DNA of 64,000 nt from Tetrahymena thermophila SB210 (GCF_000189635.1 NW_002476315.1:127567-191566), one strand, 5' to 3'; counted from the stretch's first letter, positions 13,264 through 27,600 are shown. The notes: generated by a model not told the origin, from the sequence alone. Translations and numbers: made by a program.

Positions 13264-14142
13264 TCATTTCTTCATTTTACGAATAAACTTATTCATTGAA
13301 GGATTTCTTTTATTTTTTTGATAACTTTATGAGTCTTATATATACTGAGGCAATGTCTCCTTGCTCTTATTTTGCTTTTTTATTCTTTTTTGTTTTAGCT
13401 TATCTTTTTTCTCAATCCAGTCATATATAGATTCAAGAGTGTTTTCAGGTCTGTTGCTGTTGTTGCCACCATTCTTCGAGGCTGATTATTAATTTTAACT
13501 AGCCATATTTTCTTATTTACCATCATTCTGTTACCCATTTTCTTCCTCTTCTTCTTAAATGGCCTGTTCTAAGGCCTTGTTCATTGTGCTGATTTCTATG
13601 TTGTAAGAAATATTTGAGAAACCTACCAACTCTTTAGTCTGCTTGTTATAGAGGAGACTTGTACCGATTTAGTTTCCGCTGCTTGCAGCCATTTACAATC
13701 CATCGCTTGTTATAAAGATTTCTTATTCTGGATCAAAATATAAGCTTTTTTCGTAGTTATCACGGAAAAACTATTCAAATTTAATATATTTTTTATACTT
13801 TTAATATTTTTTTCCTTATTCAACAAGGAAATATTGATTTTGCAATTAACGAGCAACAGTGGCTGATTAAACTAAATTAGTTACTCTAGTTTATTTTTCC
13901 TACTCGCTCTGAGATTCTTCAGCTTTTAAATATATAAAATTGCTTTCCTAAATATCATAATTTTTGTTAAATTTAGTTATACCGCTTTACATTTGTTTAG
14001 ATTGCTTTTACGATGAATCTTAATTATCAAGTGAAATCACTTCACTATGCTTACGCAATTAAGTTATTTCATAAAATGGTACTTCTTCCCATTCAGATGG
14101 GTCAAATGCAATTTTATCCTCAAGAGTTTTCTACTCAGTCAT
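13264..14142 (-). CDS. Hypothetical protein, charged, single exon
   Basis: One continuous frame of 293 codons (292 residues) under the ciliate code, ATG at 14142, TGA at 13264-13266. An in-frame TGA lies about 50 nt upstream of the ATG, which supports this start unless an intron intervenes. The N-terminal part holds EDKIAFDPSEWEEVPFYE and the middle LYFDPEQEIFITSDGLQM. A Glu-run EEEEE at about residue 197 is followed by a Gln/Asn-rich stretch and a strongly basic C-terminus. No family is recognised. It is intracellular by composition, with no signal peptide and no membrane segment. Compositional contrast with the flanks makes it a real gene with good likelihood. Confidence 0.65.
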
Positions 14143-17134
14143 CAATTTATTATAAATGGCTTGGTATAACAGAAAATTATCTTTTCAAAACAATCTATCT
14201 AACAAATTTAAATAGACAATAAATAGTAAAATATATACAAATAATTAGATCAATGCATAGACAAATCAAAGAATACAACTAAAATCCAATCTAATTACAT
14301 ATAACTTCAATCATTAAAATATCTTTTATTCTTTAAACAATTATTAAAGTTTTTTATAGAAGTTAAAATAAAATTAAATTATTATTAGTATCATCCTAGT
14401 TAATATAAATATATTAAAAATAATACTTGCTGCATGGAATAAAATCATGCATGCTTAGTTTTGTTAATTTTAATTTATTTTCATTCATAAAAGCTTTATA
14501 CAAGTATTTTTATTTTAAGGATAAAATAATTTCTAAATCTTGAAATTTTAAATTGAGCTTGGATTGGTTTGGTTTATTAGCTTCAGCTTAGGCTCAAGTA
14601 AAAATCTTATATTTTATCACTACCAGTAATCCAAAAAAATATTTCTTTTTAAATAATTGTTTTATTTTCTTTCAAATATTGAATAGAATTAATATATTTA
14701 ATAAGAGAATATTAATATTATTTTACTATTAAATAACATTCAAATAAAAAATTATTAATTGTAAAAATAAAAATTGATCTTATTAATAAAATATTTATTT
14801 CTATTATTAGACAAATATGTTTAAGAAATATGGAAAAGTCAAACATTTAATTTCTTAATATGCTAATAAAATGGTAAAAACTACATTGATTTATTTTATC
14901 AATAAAATTAAAGTTAATTAAATTTCTTATAAATTACTACTGTTTATTGCACTGAATTTGTCATGTTTTTTACATTTCACAATTATACCGTTTTAATTAA
15001 AAATAGTATTTATAAATTTGAAACTTTTATTATAAACAATAAATGAAGAGACTACTAAATTCAAATCATTTTTAGATAATTTTAGGAAAGAATAAATAAA
15101 AAATATTTACGTTGTAATTTGAAACTTTAAAAATATTAAGTATTAATACATATTTATATACAAATATATGCTTTAAATATATACTACTCAATCTTAAATA
15201 GATGTAAAATATAATATATTATCTCCTTCTTTTAAGAGCTTTTTAGGAAAATTGATGTATTATTTATAAAGATATATTTAATGGTCAAACTTTGAATTTA
15301 TTTGTTAATCTCGTGATTATTATTTACTTAACATGAGTTAAAATATAAATATTTTGTTTCTTAAGTTTTGAAAAATCTATATTTTATTGAAATACATACA
15401 AAATAGAAAATATTTGTGGTAAATTTGAGAAAGTAAGCAAGGATAAATAAGAATCGTAATATTCTAAAATTAAATGGATTATTATGAATAAACATAATAT
15501 ATATACATAATACAACAATAAAATAAAAGCAAACCTCATTATAGTATGCTAGTTTTTTTGGGAAAATAGGATTTAAGTAGGGATAAATCCAGCTAGAGAT
15601 TATTTAATTTTGTAGAAATTTGATAGACCAATTTACTTATTTATTTTAAAAAGTTCCCTATTTTTAATTAAATTTCTACAAAATTAGATAATTAGCATTT
15701 TATATGTTCGGTTTTGTTACTCTTACTTTTATTTTTGGTTCTAACTAATCTATGATTTTATCAAAGATAGTATAATTCGCTTTAAAACTAATTTCTTATT
15801 TACTTGTTAAGTAGTCATAGTATTTATTTTGAGTGGTATTAACAATCTCAATTTTAATTATTAATTAAAAATACTTATTTTGAACAACTTAAGGACTAAA
15901 TTTAATAGTTATTATTATACCCACAAAAATTGTTATTTATTTTATTAATCTTTTTGTGGATTTAATAAATTTTAGAATGAATGAGAAAGCAATCAAATAT
16001 TTATTTTGAAGGTGTAAGGCAAATTACTAGTTTTCTGAGGAATCCAAATTTCAATGCGTTGCTCAATAGATTTATTGTTTTATATTTTTGAAATCTATTT
16101 AATATTTTCATATCTTGCGTATATGTGAATTTAAAAATATTGAGAATTTATACATAGGAAATTTACATTGAGTTAAGCTAATTTTCAGGCTAATTTTTAA
16201 AGATGATAGGTGATGGAAATTTGTAAAAAAAGGCTGAAAATATAATTTCACTTGTGGATTTTTAAGATAATATAATGTATTTAAGTTGAATATTAAAAGT
16301 TGAACAGTAAGTAACAATCAATGAAAAATAGCTTATTCTAAGTAGTACTAAAAATTAATAAAAAAATTTAATGGCAACAATATTTTTTTTTATGATTGCA
16401 ATTATAAAGAGAATAAACGAAAAACTATTAAATGTATCTAAAGTTAGTTTTATAATTGTAATAACATATCGTCTTTGATATTACATTTTTTAGTATTGGT
16501 GATTTGCAATTAAAAAATAACTAAATTCAACATATTTTTGCTATGCTTTAAACTTAAATGAGCTAGGTGAAAGGTAAATCATAGATTAAAAGTGATATCA
16601 AAAGAATAAATTAAAGGAAATAAAAAGCTATGAATGATCAAATTAAATTTGTGGGAAAATATTGCGTGAGCGAAGAATTTCAATTAAAAATATATTTATT
16701 TCGTTTGTTGTAAAAGCATAGATAGTTCTTTCTTGATTCGCCAAAAGCTACTACTGCATTAAAATATTGTGTGGAAGATAAATAATTATCAGAAAATAAA
16801 TAAAGAAAAAAAATTATAATATAATAATTAAAAAAGCAACTAAATATAACAAAACTATTTTCTCAAGCGCAAGAAAATATAAAGAGATAAAAACAAATAA
16901 ACAACATTTATTTTTCAAACTCTCATCTCACAGGAAGTATTTTAGAACAAGCAGAAAGACAATATAAAAATTTAGTAAGTTTTTATCTTGTTAATTTATA
17001 AAGCTTAATCAAATAAGTGATTGTATTGTCCAGATTTCATTTTCATTTTGATGTTGAATTACAAATTTTTTTCTGCATCCATGCATGCTGATTATATCAA
17101 TTTCTTTAAAAATATGAAAAAGGATAATTGAATT
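14143..17134. other. Intergenic A+T-rich DNA
   Basis: About 3 kb without a supportable gene. The only structured element noticed is the inverted repeat at 15605-15686. The last few hundred bases are presumed promoter and 5' leader of the kinase gene. Confidence 0.55.
15605..15686. repeat. Perfect 17-bp inverted repeat
   Basis: taattttgtagaaattt at 15605-15621 is matched exactly by its reverse complement at 15670-15686, with a 48-nt spacer. The pairing extends outward for five more positions after one mismatch. It could be a transcript hairpin or a trace of a small mobile element; no target duplication is evident. Confidence 0.55.
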
Positions 17135-19481
17135 ATGAAGAAATCAGAACTAGAAGATTTAATTGAAAAGTTTGATACCTTGAGTTTCACCAAAGAAAAG
17201 TCAATTCTCAAATTGATTGATCCCGATGAAAAAATCTTACTTACTTGCATGATTTAGAAATACAATCGTAAAAATAAAAGACAAGAAAGAAACTTGATGA
17301 TCACATCAAAGGGTGTGTATGGCATGTCAAAAAAAACTTTGAAGAGAAAGATCCCTGTTTAAAAAGTAGGTGGTCTCACAGTTTCTAAGATGGGTAGTGA
17401 ATTCGTCTTACATGTACCTGATGAGTATGATTATCGTTATTCATCTTATGATAGAAGAGATTAAATTCTTGAGTTGATTTGCAAGGCATACTAAGAATTT
17501 ACAGGATAAAAGTTACCATTCTTCTTCCTAGAAGATATCAACTTAGAAAAGTATTGTACTACCAAAGGTGATAAAAAGAAAAATATAAACCGTATGCCTC
17601 AAGAAGGAGGAGTATTGCTCGATCATGAACAATTCAACAAGCTTATGAATGAAAAATCTAGCTCAATCAACAATGAAACCGTTTAGATTTTCCCATAATA
17701 GAGCAAAAAAGGAGTTACTATAAACGATTTTAACCTTCTTAAAGTTTTAGGTAGAGGAGCCTTTGGTAAAGTCATGCTAGTCGAAGAAAAGTCAACCAAG
17801 AAGATTTATGCCCTTAAAAGTATAAGAAAGGTAAAATTAAAATAATTAATATAGTTGCAGTATCTACTTTCTAATTTATTCACATAAATATATGCATATA
17901 AATTATATCTTCTTTAAGAATTCCTAATTTGATTTAGTTAGTTAAGCTTAACAAAAGAATAGAAATTTATTTGCAATAATTATTAAAAGGATTTAGCTTT
18001 TCATCATAAATAGAAAAATAATAAAATCATAGGCTAACATATAAAATAATTTTTTATTAGATCATACATAAAATGCAATTTTAGATTAAATAAATAAGCA
18101 AAAAATAAACGTTTATCAAAAATCAAAAAATCTTCAAAAATAATAAGCATACTCTATTCTCAAAGAATTAAAGTTGAGAATTTAGAAACCAAAATTGCTT
18201 TTATCAGTAATTTGTTTTTAAACATAATTTATAATTTTTGAAAGTGATTTTGTCAATTTAAAAGATATTAATAACTATCACTTCAAACAAACAATCAATC
18301 ATTCTTAACATTCCCAAAAGCAATTTTATTATCAGAAAAATAAGAAAAGCAAAAGATAGGTTGATCAGAAAAGCAATCTTTACGTTTATTTATTATTTTA
18401 TTAAGTTAGCTAGTTTTTTAGTTGGATCATTAAATAAACAAAACTAAGTATAAATAAAATAGGAATTAGTAAATTAAATTTTAGTAGAAATATAACAAAA
18501 GTACCAAATAACATCACTCAAAAGCTTTCAAAAATGTTAATTAATTTTTATTCGTTAAAATAGGAAGACATTATTGATAAAGATCAAATAGAACATACTA
18601 AAACAGAAAGAGTCATATTAGAACATTGCAATCATCCATTTTTGGTTAATTTAGTTTATGCGTTCACAACTCCTGAAAAAATCTTCTTCGTCACTCAATT
18701 CATGAAGGGTGGTGAACTCTTTTAACATTTAAAACATGCTAAAAGATTCGATGAAAACAGAGCTAGGTTCTATGTTGCAGAAATAGCTTTGGCACTAGGC
18801 CATCTCCACAAGAAAAGCATCATTTACAGAGATTTAAAACCAGAAAATATTTTGATGGATGAGCATGGTCATATTTGTTTGACTGATTTTGGTATGGCTA
18901 AGATAGTCCGTAAAAATGAATTAGCTATGAGCTTCTGCGGAACTCCTGAGTATCTATCTCCTGAAATTATCTCTGGGGTTGGACACACTATTTCATGTGA
19001 TTGGTGGGCTTTGGGTATATTTACTTATGAAATGCTTTTTGCTCTTCCTCCTTTCTACACTCAAAACTAAGATCAAATGTTCAAAGCTATTAAAGAATCT
19101 CAAATTCGCTTCCCTGATAAGATAGCAATTTCACCTGAAGCACAAAACTTTATCTTATCCTGCTGCAAAAAGGATCCCCATTAACGTTTGGGCACTCATG
19201 GAGATCTCGAAGAAATTAAAAGTCACCCTTGGTTGGCTGGAATGGATTGGGAAGCATTACTTAATAAGACTGCAGAACCTCCTTTCAAGCCTAAGATGGA
19301 ACACTGGGAACATTATTTCGATGAGGAGTTCACAAAAGAAGAACCCATCAACTCTTATGTACCTGAGACTAATAAAGAAATCGTTGATGAATATCAAACA
19401 GAATTTGACGGATTTTCTTACAATCCCAATGCATTAAATTAACATTCAACATAAAATGAACATAATTAGAATAATTATTGA
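17135..19481 (+). CDS. AGC-family Ser/Thr protein kinase with N-terminal myosin TH1-like domain
   Basis: Two exons (17135-17830 and 18564-19481), separated by a 733-nt intron, join in phase to 537 residues. Residues about 25-150 resemble the myosin-I TH1 lipid-binding domain: [19 protein letters not shown], a later [11 protein letters not shown] and a C-terminal helical part. The kinase domain follows: Gly-loop GRGAFGKV (206-213), Lys228, Glu247 of helix C, YRDLKPEN (Asp322), DFG 340-342, T-loop SFCGTPEY with phosphoacceptor Ser355 in the PDK1-site position, and an AGC tail ending in hydrophobic motif FDGFSY (513-518, Ser517). These features match PKB/SGK/S6K-type kinases. The frame runs past TAA at 19440 to TGA, adding 19 residues after the hydrophobic motif. 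TH1 in place of a PH domain suggests membrane recruitment through acidic phospholipids (inference). Confidence 0.92.
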
Positions 19482-20155
19482 TTGATTGACTGATAGATGA
19501 TTAAACATACATTCTAACTTATTTAAATTTATAAACAAAATGAATGAATTCGAAAAATAAAACTAACTAGCCCAGAAATTAAATATCAATTTAAAATATC
19601 ATTTTTGAATTTTATCCCTTAAAACTATTATATCTTTTAATTGTCTAATTGACACATGATTATCGTTACTCAAATTACTTTAAATGTATTAAATCTACCT
19701 ATATATTTTATTGATTTACTATTCCTACCTTATTCATAAAACAAAAATCTCTTGCTTATAACAAAAAAAAAATGTTCTTCCATATTTTTTGTAATAAATT
19801 ATTATTCAAGCTAAATGCAAATTTAAAGAATATTTTAAGCAAATTATTTAAAATTAATTAAAAATTTGAGAACTATAATTCCAATGAATGATTAATCAAA
19901 AGATACATTTTATGGTATTTTATTTTATCAATTATTTTATTAATTTATGTTATTGGTTTGAGTCAATAGGTTAAAATAATATTTTATTAACTCTAAAAAA
20001 TAAATATATTTATTGTAAATAAAAATCTCAAATCTAAATATTTACATAAAATTTAAATAAATTAAAAGCCATTTTTAACTTTTTTTAAGATTAGCAAATT
20101 TTTATATAAGTAAAAACGAAAAATAAAAGATTTTTTTGTTTAGTAAAAAGAAATC
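19482..20155. other. Intergenic A+T-rich DNA
   Basis: Convergent 3' flanks of the kinase gene (+) and of the first four-helix membrane gene (-). Nothing else is seen. Confidence 0.55.
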
Positions 20156-21095
20156 TCAAGAATTTATTGGTACACCTATAGTATAATCTTAGGTTTATAG
20201 TGGTACTTATAGGGGATTTTAAGTATTTGTGGCAGGTATAGTATGGATTTAATAATTGCTATAAGAATATGAAATTTATTAATTCTCTAATTAGTTTGAA
20301 AAAACTTGATTCTAATTAGATTAGTTAAGAAGGTTGTTTTTAATTTCCAAATCATATTTTTAGGTAGCTTAAATATGCTTAGCTTTTAATAAAAGAAGTA
20401 AAACAGAAGTGCTGAATATCCAAATAACTGCTATAGAAAAGCTAACAATTTATACAACAAACATATTGTTCCAGTTATCTATTTAGAGAGTATCAAATTA
20501 ATAACAGCTATCCTTTGCTTAATATGTCCTGCATCCATTTATTATAACTTTTAAAGAATTATACTTAAGCTAATTTAACAAGCTACCATTAGATTCCATT
20601 TCATCGCAACTAGGGTAATAATTTTCTAGATTAAATATAATTAATGATGTAGGATATCTGCCTTAATACCTAAATAAATAACCTGTTTAAAAGAATAATT
20701 ATTTTAATTGAATTACAAAAAAAAAAAATACCACAATATTTATGAAAAGAGCCATAAATAAAGCTAATAAGCTATACAATAGGAGCTATATGAGTGGGCA
20801 ATAAAATAAGATATAACGAAAAAAATATAATATTAGTTAATGATTTTTTTGTTAAAAGATAAAAACTTAAAATCTTAAAAAAAAATGAAGCGCTAACTAG
20901 TATTATTATCATTAGTTGTAAATCATTGTTAAAATTGTATTGATTTTTCAGAATTGAAGATGAGACTAAAGCCATAATCGCATAAATGATAAATAAAATG
21001 AAAATAGCATATAAGTATTTAAATAAAGTTTTTGCACTCTCCTTATATAGCTAATGTATTTTTCTTTCCTTTCCGTCTTCAGAGTTGATAATCAT
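20156..21095 (-). CDS. Tetraspanin-like four-helix membrane protein, family copy A
   Basis: Two exons with a 49-nt phase-1 intron give 296 residues. Four hydrophobic segments are arranged as TM1, TM2, TM3, then a loop of about 85 residues with spaced cysteines (HKYCG, NYYPSC, NGC, DSCYQFDTL), then TM4. The C-terminal tail is Gln/Asn-rich and ends YTIGVPINS before TGA. The layout (short loop between TM1 and TM2, large Cys-containing loop between TM3 and TM4) is that of tetraspanins, although the diagnostic CCG motif is absent. The intron falls in the Gly codon of YCG, the same place as in the four paralogues at 21.6, 34.8, 37.6 and 39.4 kb. Function unknown; probably a surface membrane protein. 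Confidence 0.8.
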
Positions 21096-21606
21096 TTGGA
21101 TTTATTTTTTAATTCTAGTTAATATTTGTTTATTTAAGATTATTTTATTTTATCAATTTTTTTAATTAGGAATTTCTTAATCTAAAAGATTTGATATTTG
21201 AGAATTTATAAAAATTAATGGATTTATTATTAGATCAAATTTACTCCTTTATTTTAAAACTTTTTTTTATCATAATTTTTATGTAAAATTTGATCAGAAA
21301 TTCAGAATTTTTTATTGAGTAAATTATTAATATTAATTATTATAATATTCGAATATTTATTTTTAAATTAAAATACAATTAAAATGTAAAATTTTAAATA
21401 TTTAAATACATTTAAATAAAATTCTTAAAATAACACAAATGTAAGTTCTTTCTACTACTAATTTTCTTTGAGAATAAATACAAGTCGTTCTTTATGAATT
21501 ATCAAATTATTTAACAAAATAATCAAATCATTTTTTAATTGCTATACAAACAAATATAATAAAAGAACAAATATTGCAGTGAATTGTATATTGAAATAAA
21601 GTATTT

Positions 21607-22616
21607 TCAAGAATTTATTGGTTAACCCACAATGTAAGTTTGATTTTAGTTTTATATTTAAGGATTTTAAACATTTATAGGATGATGGAAATTGAGTTGT
21701 TAATCACTATAAACTTAGAAACTACTTTAAATGTTAGGTTAATAATTTATAAACTAAGGATTTTAAGGCTGAATTTATTGGTAAAATGGCTATTAAAATT
21801 AGGAAACTTAACTCTAACAAGACTAATTTAACAAATTTTGTCTTATTTCTTGCTCAGCTTTTTAAGTAGCTTACACATGTTTACCTTTAAGTATTAGTAA
21901 AAATGCTGTAGTACTAAATATCTAGATACAGGCTAAACAAAAGCTCACAATTTATACCACAAACATATCATTCCAATTATCAACTTTAAGAGTATCAAAT
22001 TAATAACAACTATCAACAGCTCTGCGATAAGAACATTATTTGATAATAATCTAAAAAGAGTAATATTTAATCTATTCTTGTATATTACCTTGAGCTTCTA
22101 ATTGACTGCAACTAGGATAATTCCTTTCTAAATAATAAGTAATAGTATTTGGTGAAACATATCCATCATGCCTTATTAGATAGCCTTTATATTATGTAAT
22201 TAATTATTAGAATTTTATCAGTTGATTAAATTATTAAATAAATAAATTTTACCACAATACTTTTCAAAAGATCCTTCAAGAAAACTTACAAGCTATATGA
22301 CAGGAGGTACATTAGTAGTAATGAAGATTAGAAATACTAATAAAAATATACCATTAGTTAATTCTTTCTTTTTCAGTACATAAAATCCCAAAAATTTAAA
22401 AAAAATTGTATAAGAAACTAATATTATTATAATGGTTTATAGGTTCTCATAAAAATCGTATTTATCCTTAAGATTTATTGAAGAAATAAAAGCTGTGATT
22501 GCATAAGCAATAAAGAACGCCATGATAACATAATAGAATTTGAACAAGCTTTTTATACTCTCTTTGTAGAGGTTAAGTATTTTTAATTTTTTTAGAGACT
22601 CAGTATTTTCAATCAT
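21607..22616 (-). CDS. Tetraspanin-like four-helix membrane protein, family copy B
   Basis: Two exons with a 68-nt intron in the YCG glycine codon give 313 residues. It is a clear paralogue of copy A, lying 511 bp upstream of it on the same strand. Shared signatures: KYCG at the end of TM3, NYPSCSQLE, a Cys in the loop centre, DSCYQFDTLKVDNW, and the TM4 lead-in MFVVQIVSFCLA. The tail after TM4 is about 85 residues, mostly Gln, Asn, Pro and Ser, and ends YIVGQPINS. The conserved last residues (G-Q/V-P-x-N/S-S) in an otherwise divergent tail suggest a sorting or interaction motif (inference). Confidence 0.8.
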
Positions 22617-24691
22617 TTCGTAATTTAATTATTCTTCTTAACAAATTTAATCTTTTGAGTTAACAAAAATCTTATTTTTATAAATCTTTTAATTTATAAA
22701 TAATTTATTAATCTTATTTAATTTATGAGTTTGTTTTCACCTTTTAATTTTTTTCAATTTTTTTTTATGATCATCCTTGACTAATAGATTAGGAACCTTT
22801 TGTAAGATTTAATCAGGAAAATATTTATATTTTTGTATCTAGTTTTGAATATCTAAAATAATTAAAAAGTTCATATCTTTCTAACTTTAATATTTATGGA
22901 TTTGAAGTAAATTTTAAGCTAGTTGTTTTTTTTAAAGTTATATTTATAAAAATTTATTATTTAGGTATAATGATATTTCTACTTTTCATTTAAAAATGAA
23001 TTAAAAAATAATGCTCTAATTAAATGATAAACCAAATTTTATAACATTTGAATATTACAATTTTAATCAGGTATGGTTGATCCAAGAGTATTTGTAAGAA
23101 ATTTTATTTTTTGGTTAGGTTTAAAGTAATATTTATCTATATTAATAAATTTATCCTAAGGTATAATTTAATAACTTGATCAGAAATTCTAATACTTATC
23201 AGAATACTAATTATTGTAAAAAAAAATCAAAAAAAAAGAAGTTAAATACCTCTAGAATTTTGTAATAATTATTGATATTCATCAAATAAAACTATTTAAA
23301 AAACTTATAAATTTAATATATTTTTTGTATATAATACTTACAAATATCAGTGATTAAAATTAAAATTTATAAAAATAAATTAATTATTTTAGATAAGTTT
23401 GGAAATATTCAATTTATTTGATAATATATAATAGTTTTTGTACTAAATATAAATTTGAAATTAAAAAACATCATGGTAATAATTAAAAGTTTAGGGAATT
23501 ATAATTTATATAATTAATTATTATTTATTAGTATAGAAAAAATGTAATTTTATACCCCTAATTCACATTTTTAAACATTTTAATTTTATAAAATATTAAA
23601 AACTATTTATCTTTATTTTATTTGAAATATTGTGATTAAATTATAAATTGAAAAAGTATAATTATTTTATTTGTCAGAAAAAAGAAAATAATTAGAATTT
23701 ATAATTAAAATTTTATTAATAATTAAAAACTAAAAAAAATATTATTAAAAAAAAAAGAATGAATGACCATAAATTTAAAATATTACTTTGGTAGATATAG
23801 ATTTAATATTTGCATAAGATGAAATGTTTCAATTTAATTTTTCAATAAAGTTTAACATTTTTTGAAAAATATAAGGATATCAATGTTACTATAAATTATT
23901 ATGATACTATCGCGCAAGTATTAGATACTTCTTTAAAATTGTATAGTAGGAAATCGTGATGCATAACTTATTTATAGTCAGCCAAGATATTACATTTTGC
24001 TAAAAATAAATAAAATAACTTTAATTGCTTGTGAGTAAAAAAAAATGTAGTTTACATATATATATGTAGAAAATACGTTATGGCTGCCTAAATCTAAATA
24101 AATTAATAACAAACAAAGTCAAAGGTAATTTTTTTAATTATGTATATAATCACTAATGTCATGATCAGTACTTGAAAAAAAATTCAAATATTGTTGTTGC
24201 TCCTAAAAAAAAATCACAATTAAAACCCCCCACCAATTCGATTATTTGAATCTGGCTTTGATATTTGAATGTTTTTTAATTTATTAATTAATTTTAAGTT
24301 ACTATACTATACTTAGAATTTAAAAATAGCGACAATACATAGATTATAAACGCTCAAATTTAACTGTAACAAAAGCGAATGACTTTCAGGTCAAATATAT
24401 ATTTTAACCAAACACTTACTTAAGAGAAATAAATATTCTCATCAAATCAATTTTTTGGTTTCATTTTATTTTTTTTAATGTAAGAGATTATTGTAGTTAC
24501 TAAATTTAGAATTTAAAGAACTTGGTTTTCTATATAATTTTGATAAACAGAAATAAGAAAATAGGTTTGAAATTTTGATAAGTTGATAGTTATTTAATTG
24601 ATAGATTTAAATTTTAAGAATAGAACTAATTAAGATTTAAAAAAGCAAAAGTAATAAAAAATATATAAATTTACAGTAGAAACATTTAGAT
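22617..24691. other. Intergenic A+T-rich DNA with one dispersed repeat
   Basis: No coding frame is supported. A 28-nt sequence at 24066-24093 recurs at 36949-36976 on the other side of the giant gene. The end of this stretch is the divergent promoter region between copy B (-) and the giant gene (+). Confidence 0.55.
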
Positions 24692-27600
24692 ATGAACTAT
24701 CTTAATCTTCTTTTTTTTGCTTACTTAATAGTTTCAATGACCTTATAACTATGTGATCTAGGTTGTTAAACTTGCAGTTCTTCATTGAAAAACATAAATA
24801 GTTAATGTTTAGAGTGCTATGATGGATATCTTTTAGACAATAATGTTTGTATTTATCAAGACTGTCTACCTAATTTATATTTGCAAATAAAAGAGAACTC
24901 TGAAAAATAGTGCTAATCTATTTGCGATCCCTAATTCTATTATAATATAGAGTCTAAAACATGTGTGAATCAGATCTAATGTACAACTACATATTCAACT
25001 TAATTAAATCCTTTCTTTTTTGGTTATGATATTATTGAGGTTTTACTCTACTAAGAATAATATTATGTAGCTTTATAAAAAGGAATCCTTTCTATTTATA
25101 ATAGAAATGATTTAGGTTTGATCAAAACTCTGAATTACTTGCAAGATGATTTAACTATATAAAATGTAAACGGATTAATTATAGTTTTAAAATAAGATTT
25201 TTCTATCAATATTTGGGATATTATCAATGAAAATAGAAATATAATTGACTAAACAAATTTAATTTAAGTTAGTTAGTAAATTTAATATACTTCTTTTTAG
25301 AGCAATTACTTAATGATTTTTAACGTATAATAAGATTATTCATAGTTCTAAGTAATATTTGATTAATTAAAATAATAATAGCTAATTTCTAACATAATTC
25401 AAATTAATTAATCATTTGAATTTATCACTATTCTTAATAACCTATTATTTATGGGAAATGAAACTAATCTAATGGTTTATCAAATCAGCTTCTAATCCTA
25501 AACAAAAAATTTAAATTTAACTAACCCAATAAAATTTACTTATACAAACTAAGGACAATTACTCTAGATCCTTGAAGCTTAAAACTCGAATTCTTTTTTT
25601 TCAGTTTATAGCAATTCTATATTACAAATTGATATTAATGAGAAAAAATAATCTTTATTAATTAATTAATAATCAATTAGAAAAGCAAAAATTATTGAAA
25701 CTACTAATCAAACACACTTAATTGTTTTAACTCAACTAAACCTGATTGATTACAACTGTAATACTAAATAATCAAATATCATTTCAAATGATATGATGGT
25801 TGTAACTGATTTTGATATAGGAAATTTTTCAGGTATTGATAATCAGCTAATAATCATTTTTAACAAAAATTAATTACAGATTTATAGTATCAAAGAAAAT
25901 TAGTTTGAAAAATTTTAATAAATAATAACTTTGAATATTTAACCTTAACCTTTAAAAAAAATACCAATTAATTATTATTCAAATCAAGTTGAATCACAAC
26001 AAAAATTTTAAATAGCTTTCATAAATTTTGATTCAATTTAAATAATCAAATAAAGTAAAACATAGAAATTTATTTTGGAAACAAATATAATCGAAAATTT
26101 TAATTTACCTTTTCCTACACCAGCATCTGTAGTTAAATCTCTTATCTTAGTACCCACTCCTCCTATTTTAATATCTTGTCATAGAAATGGAGATATAAAC
26201 TTTTATGATGCTTCAAAAGGAATTAATATTGATTTAATTAGGAGGCTGAGGTTTCCTTAATAATCATGCATTTATTTATAAAGATTTCATGACAATAAAA
26301 TAGCTGTATAATTTTCTTAAACTATTTTGTTAATTGATCCTTCTTCTTAAGTTATTTTGAATACATTGAAAGATTTAAAAAATTTAGTACAAATCATATC
26401 TAATTATGATAAATTAGCAATAAACTATAATAATTGCATTTAAATTTTTACATCAGATTTTATAAGTCTTTTTAAGGAGTGTTAGACTATTTTTTCTAGT
26501 AATAATATAAATATTGCATTAACTTATGATCTAAAAATTATAGCTCAAAAGCAATAGTAAATATTAATTTATTAAATTGATTTGGTTACTTAGTAATATT
26601 AATAGATAAATTACATATCAACATAATATTCAATTAAGTATTTCAATTTTACAAAAATATTCAAAACTGATAAAGAACAACTATTAAATAAATATATTAT
26701 TGATGAAATTGTATATTTTGATAATTAGAATATATTTTATACTTGTGATATTTCACTATCAATAACTTATAGAATAAGTATTCCTTTAATTTAAACTGTT
26801 GTTTCAGTTAAAAGAGTGATTAATGATTCTTCTGTTTATTTTTTAGCAGGAATTTAGTATATTTAAGGAAGTAATAGTATTTTTTTAATTTCAAAAAATT
26901 TGGATTATCCATTACTAATTCACACCAGTTCTTATTTTCCTACAATGCAAGAGCCAAAAAAATTGATAAATGGATTTGGAAATACTTTTTACAGCATTAA
27001 AAGAGTTTTTTTGCTGAATTTTTTCACTGAAATTTAAGAGCTTCAGGTTGACATCAGCAGGAATATTACTTACTATGGCGGTTTAGATTATATTTAGGCT
27101 TAAAAATAATACAACTATATTGATAATATGATTGGATCAAATTAAAACTTTTTGATTTATATAGGAACTGGAGAAGGCTTAATTTTTACAGATATGTATT
27201 AACAAGAGAGGTACAGATAATTAAGTTCAAACCAAGTTTTATCATCTGTTTTATAAAATGATTCAATATAAGAAATAATTTAGAGTGCTTATCTAGGAGT
27301 TTATTTTATTAGGACAAATTATTAAATAACATCATTTGACATAATTACTAATTAGTTTATAGAATAGTTAAATCCTTAAGATTTAAATGATCCTCCTTAT
27401 TCCTCGTTTGGTTTTGTTCCAGGTAATTTAGGAATTATTTGTTGGAATCAATAACAACTTCTTTATGTTTTATATAATGTAACATCTTAAAAAATCTATT
27501 ATTAAGGATTAAATAAAATAAATGGATGGATTTTAGATGCTACTTCAAATAACTTTTATATTTATGGGAGTACTTTGCAATTATTAGATTCTAAAATGAA

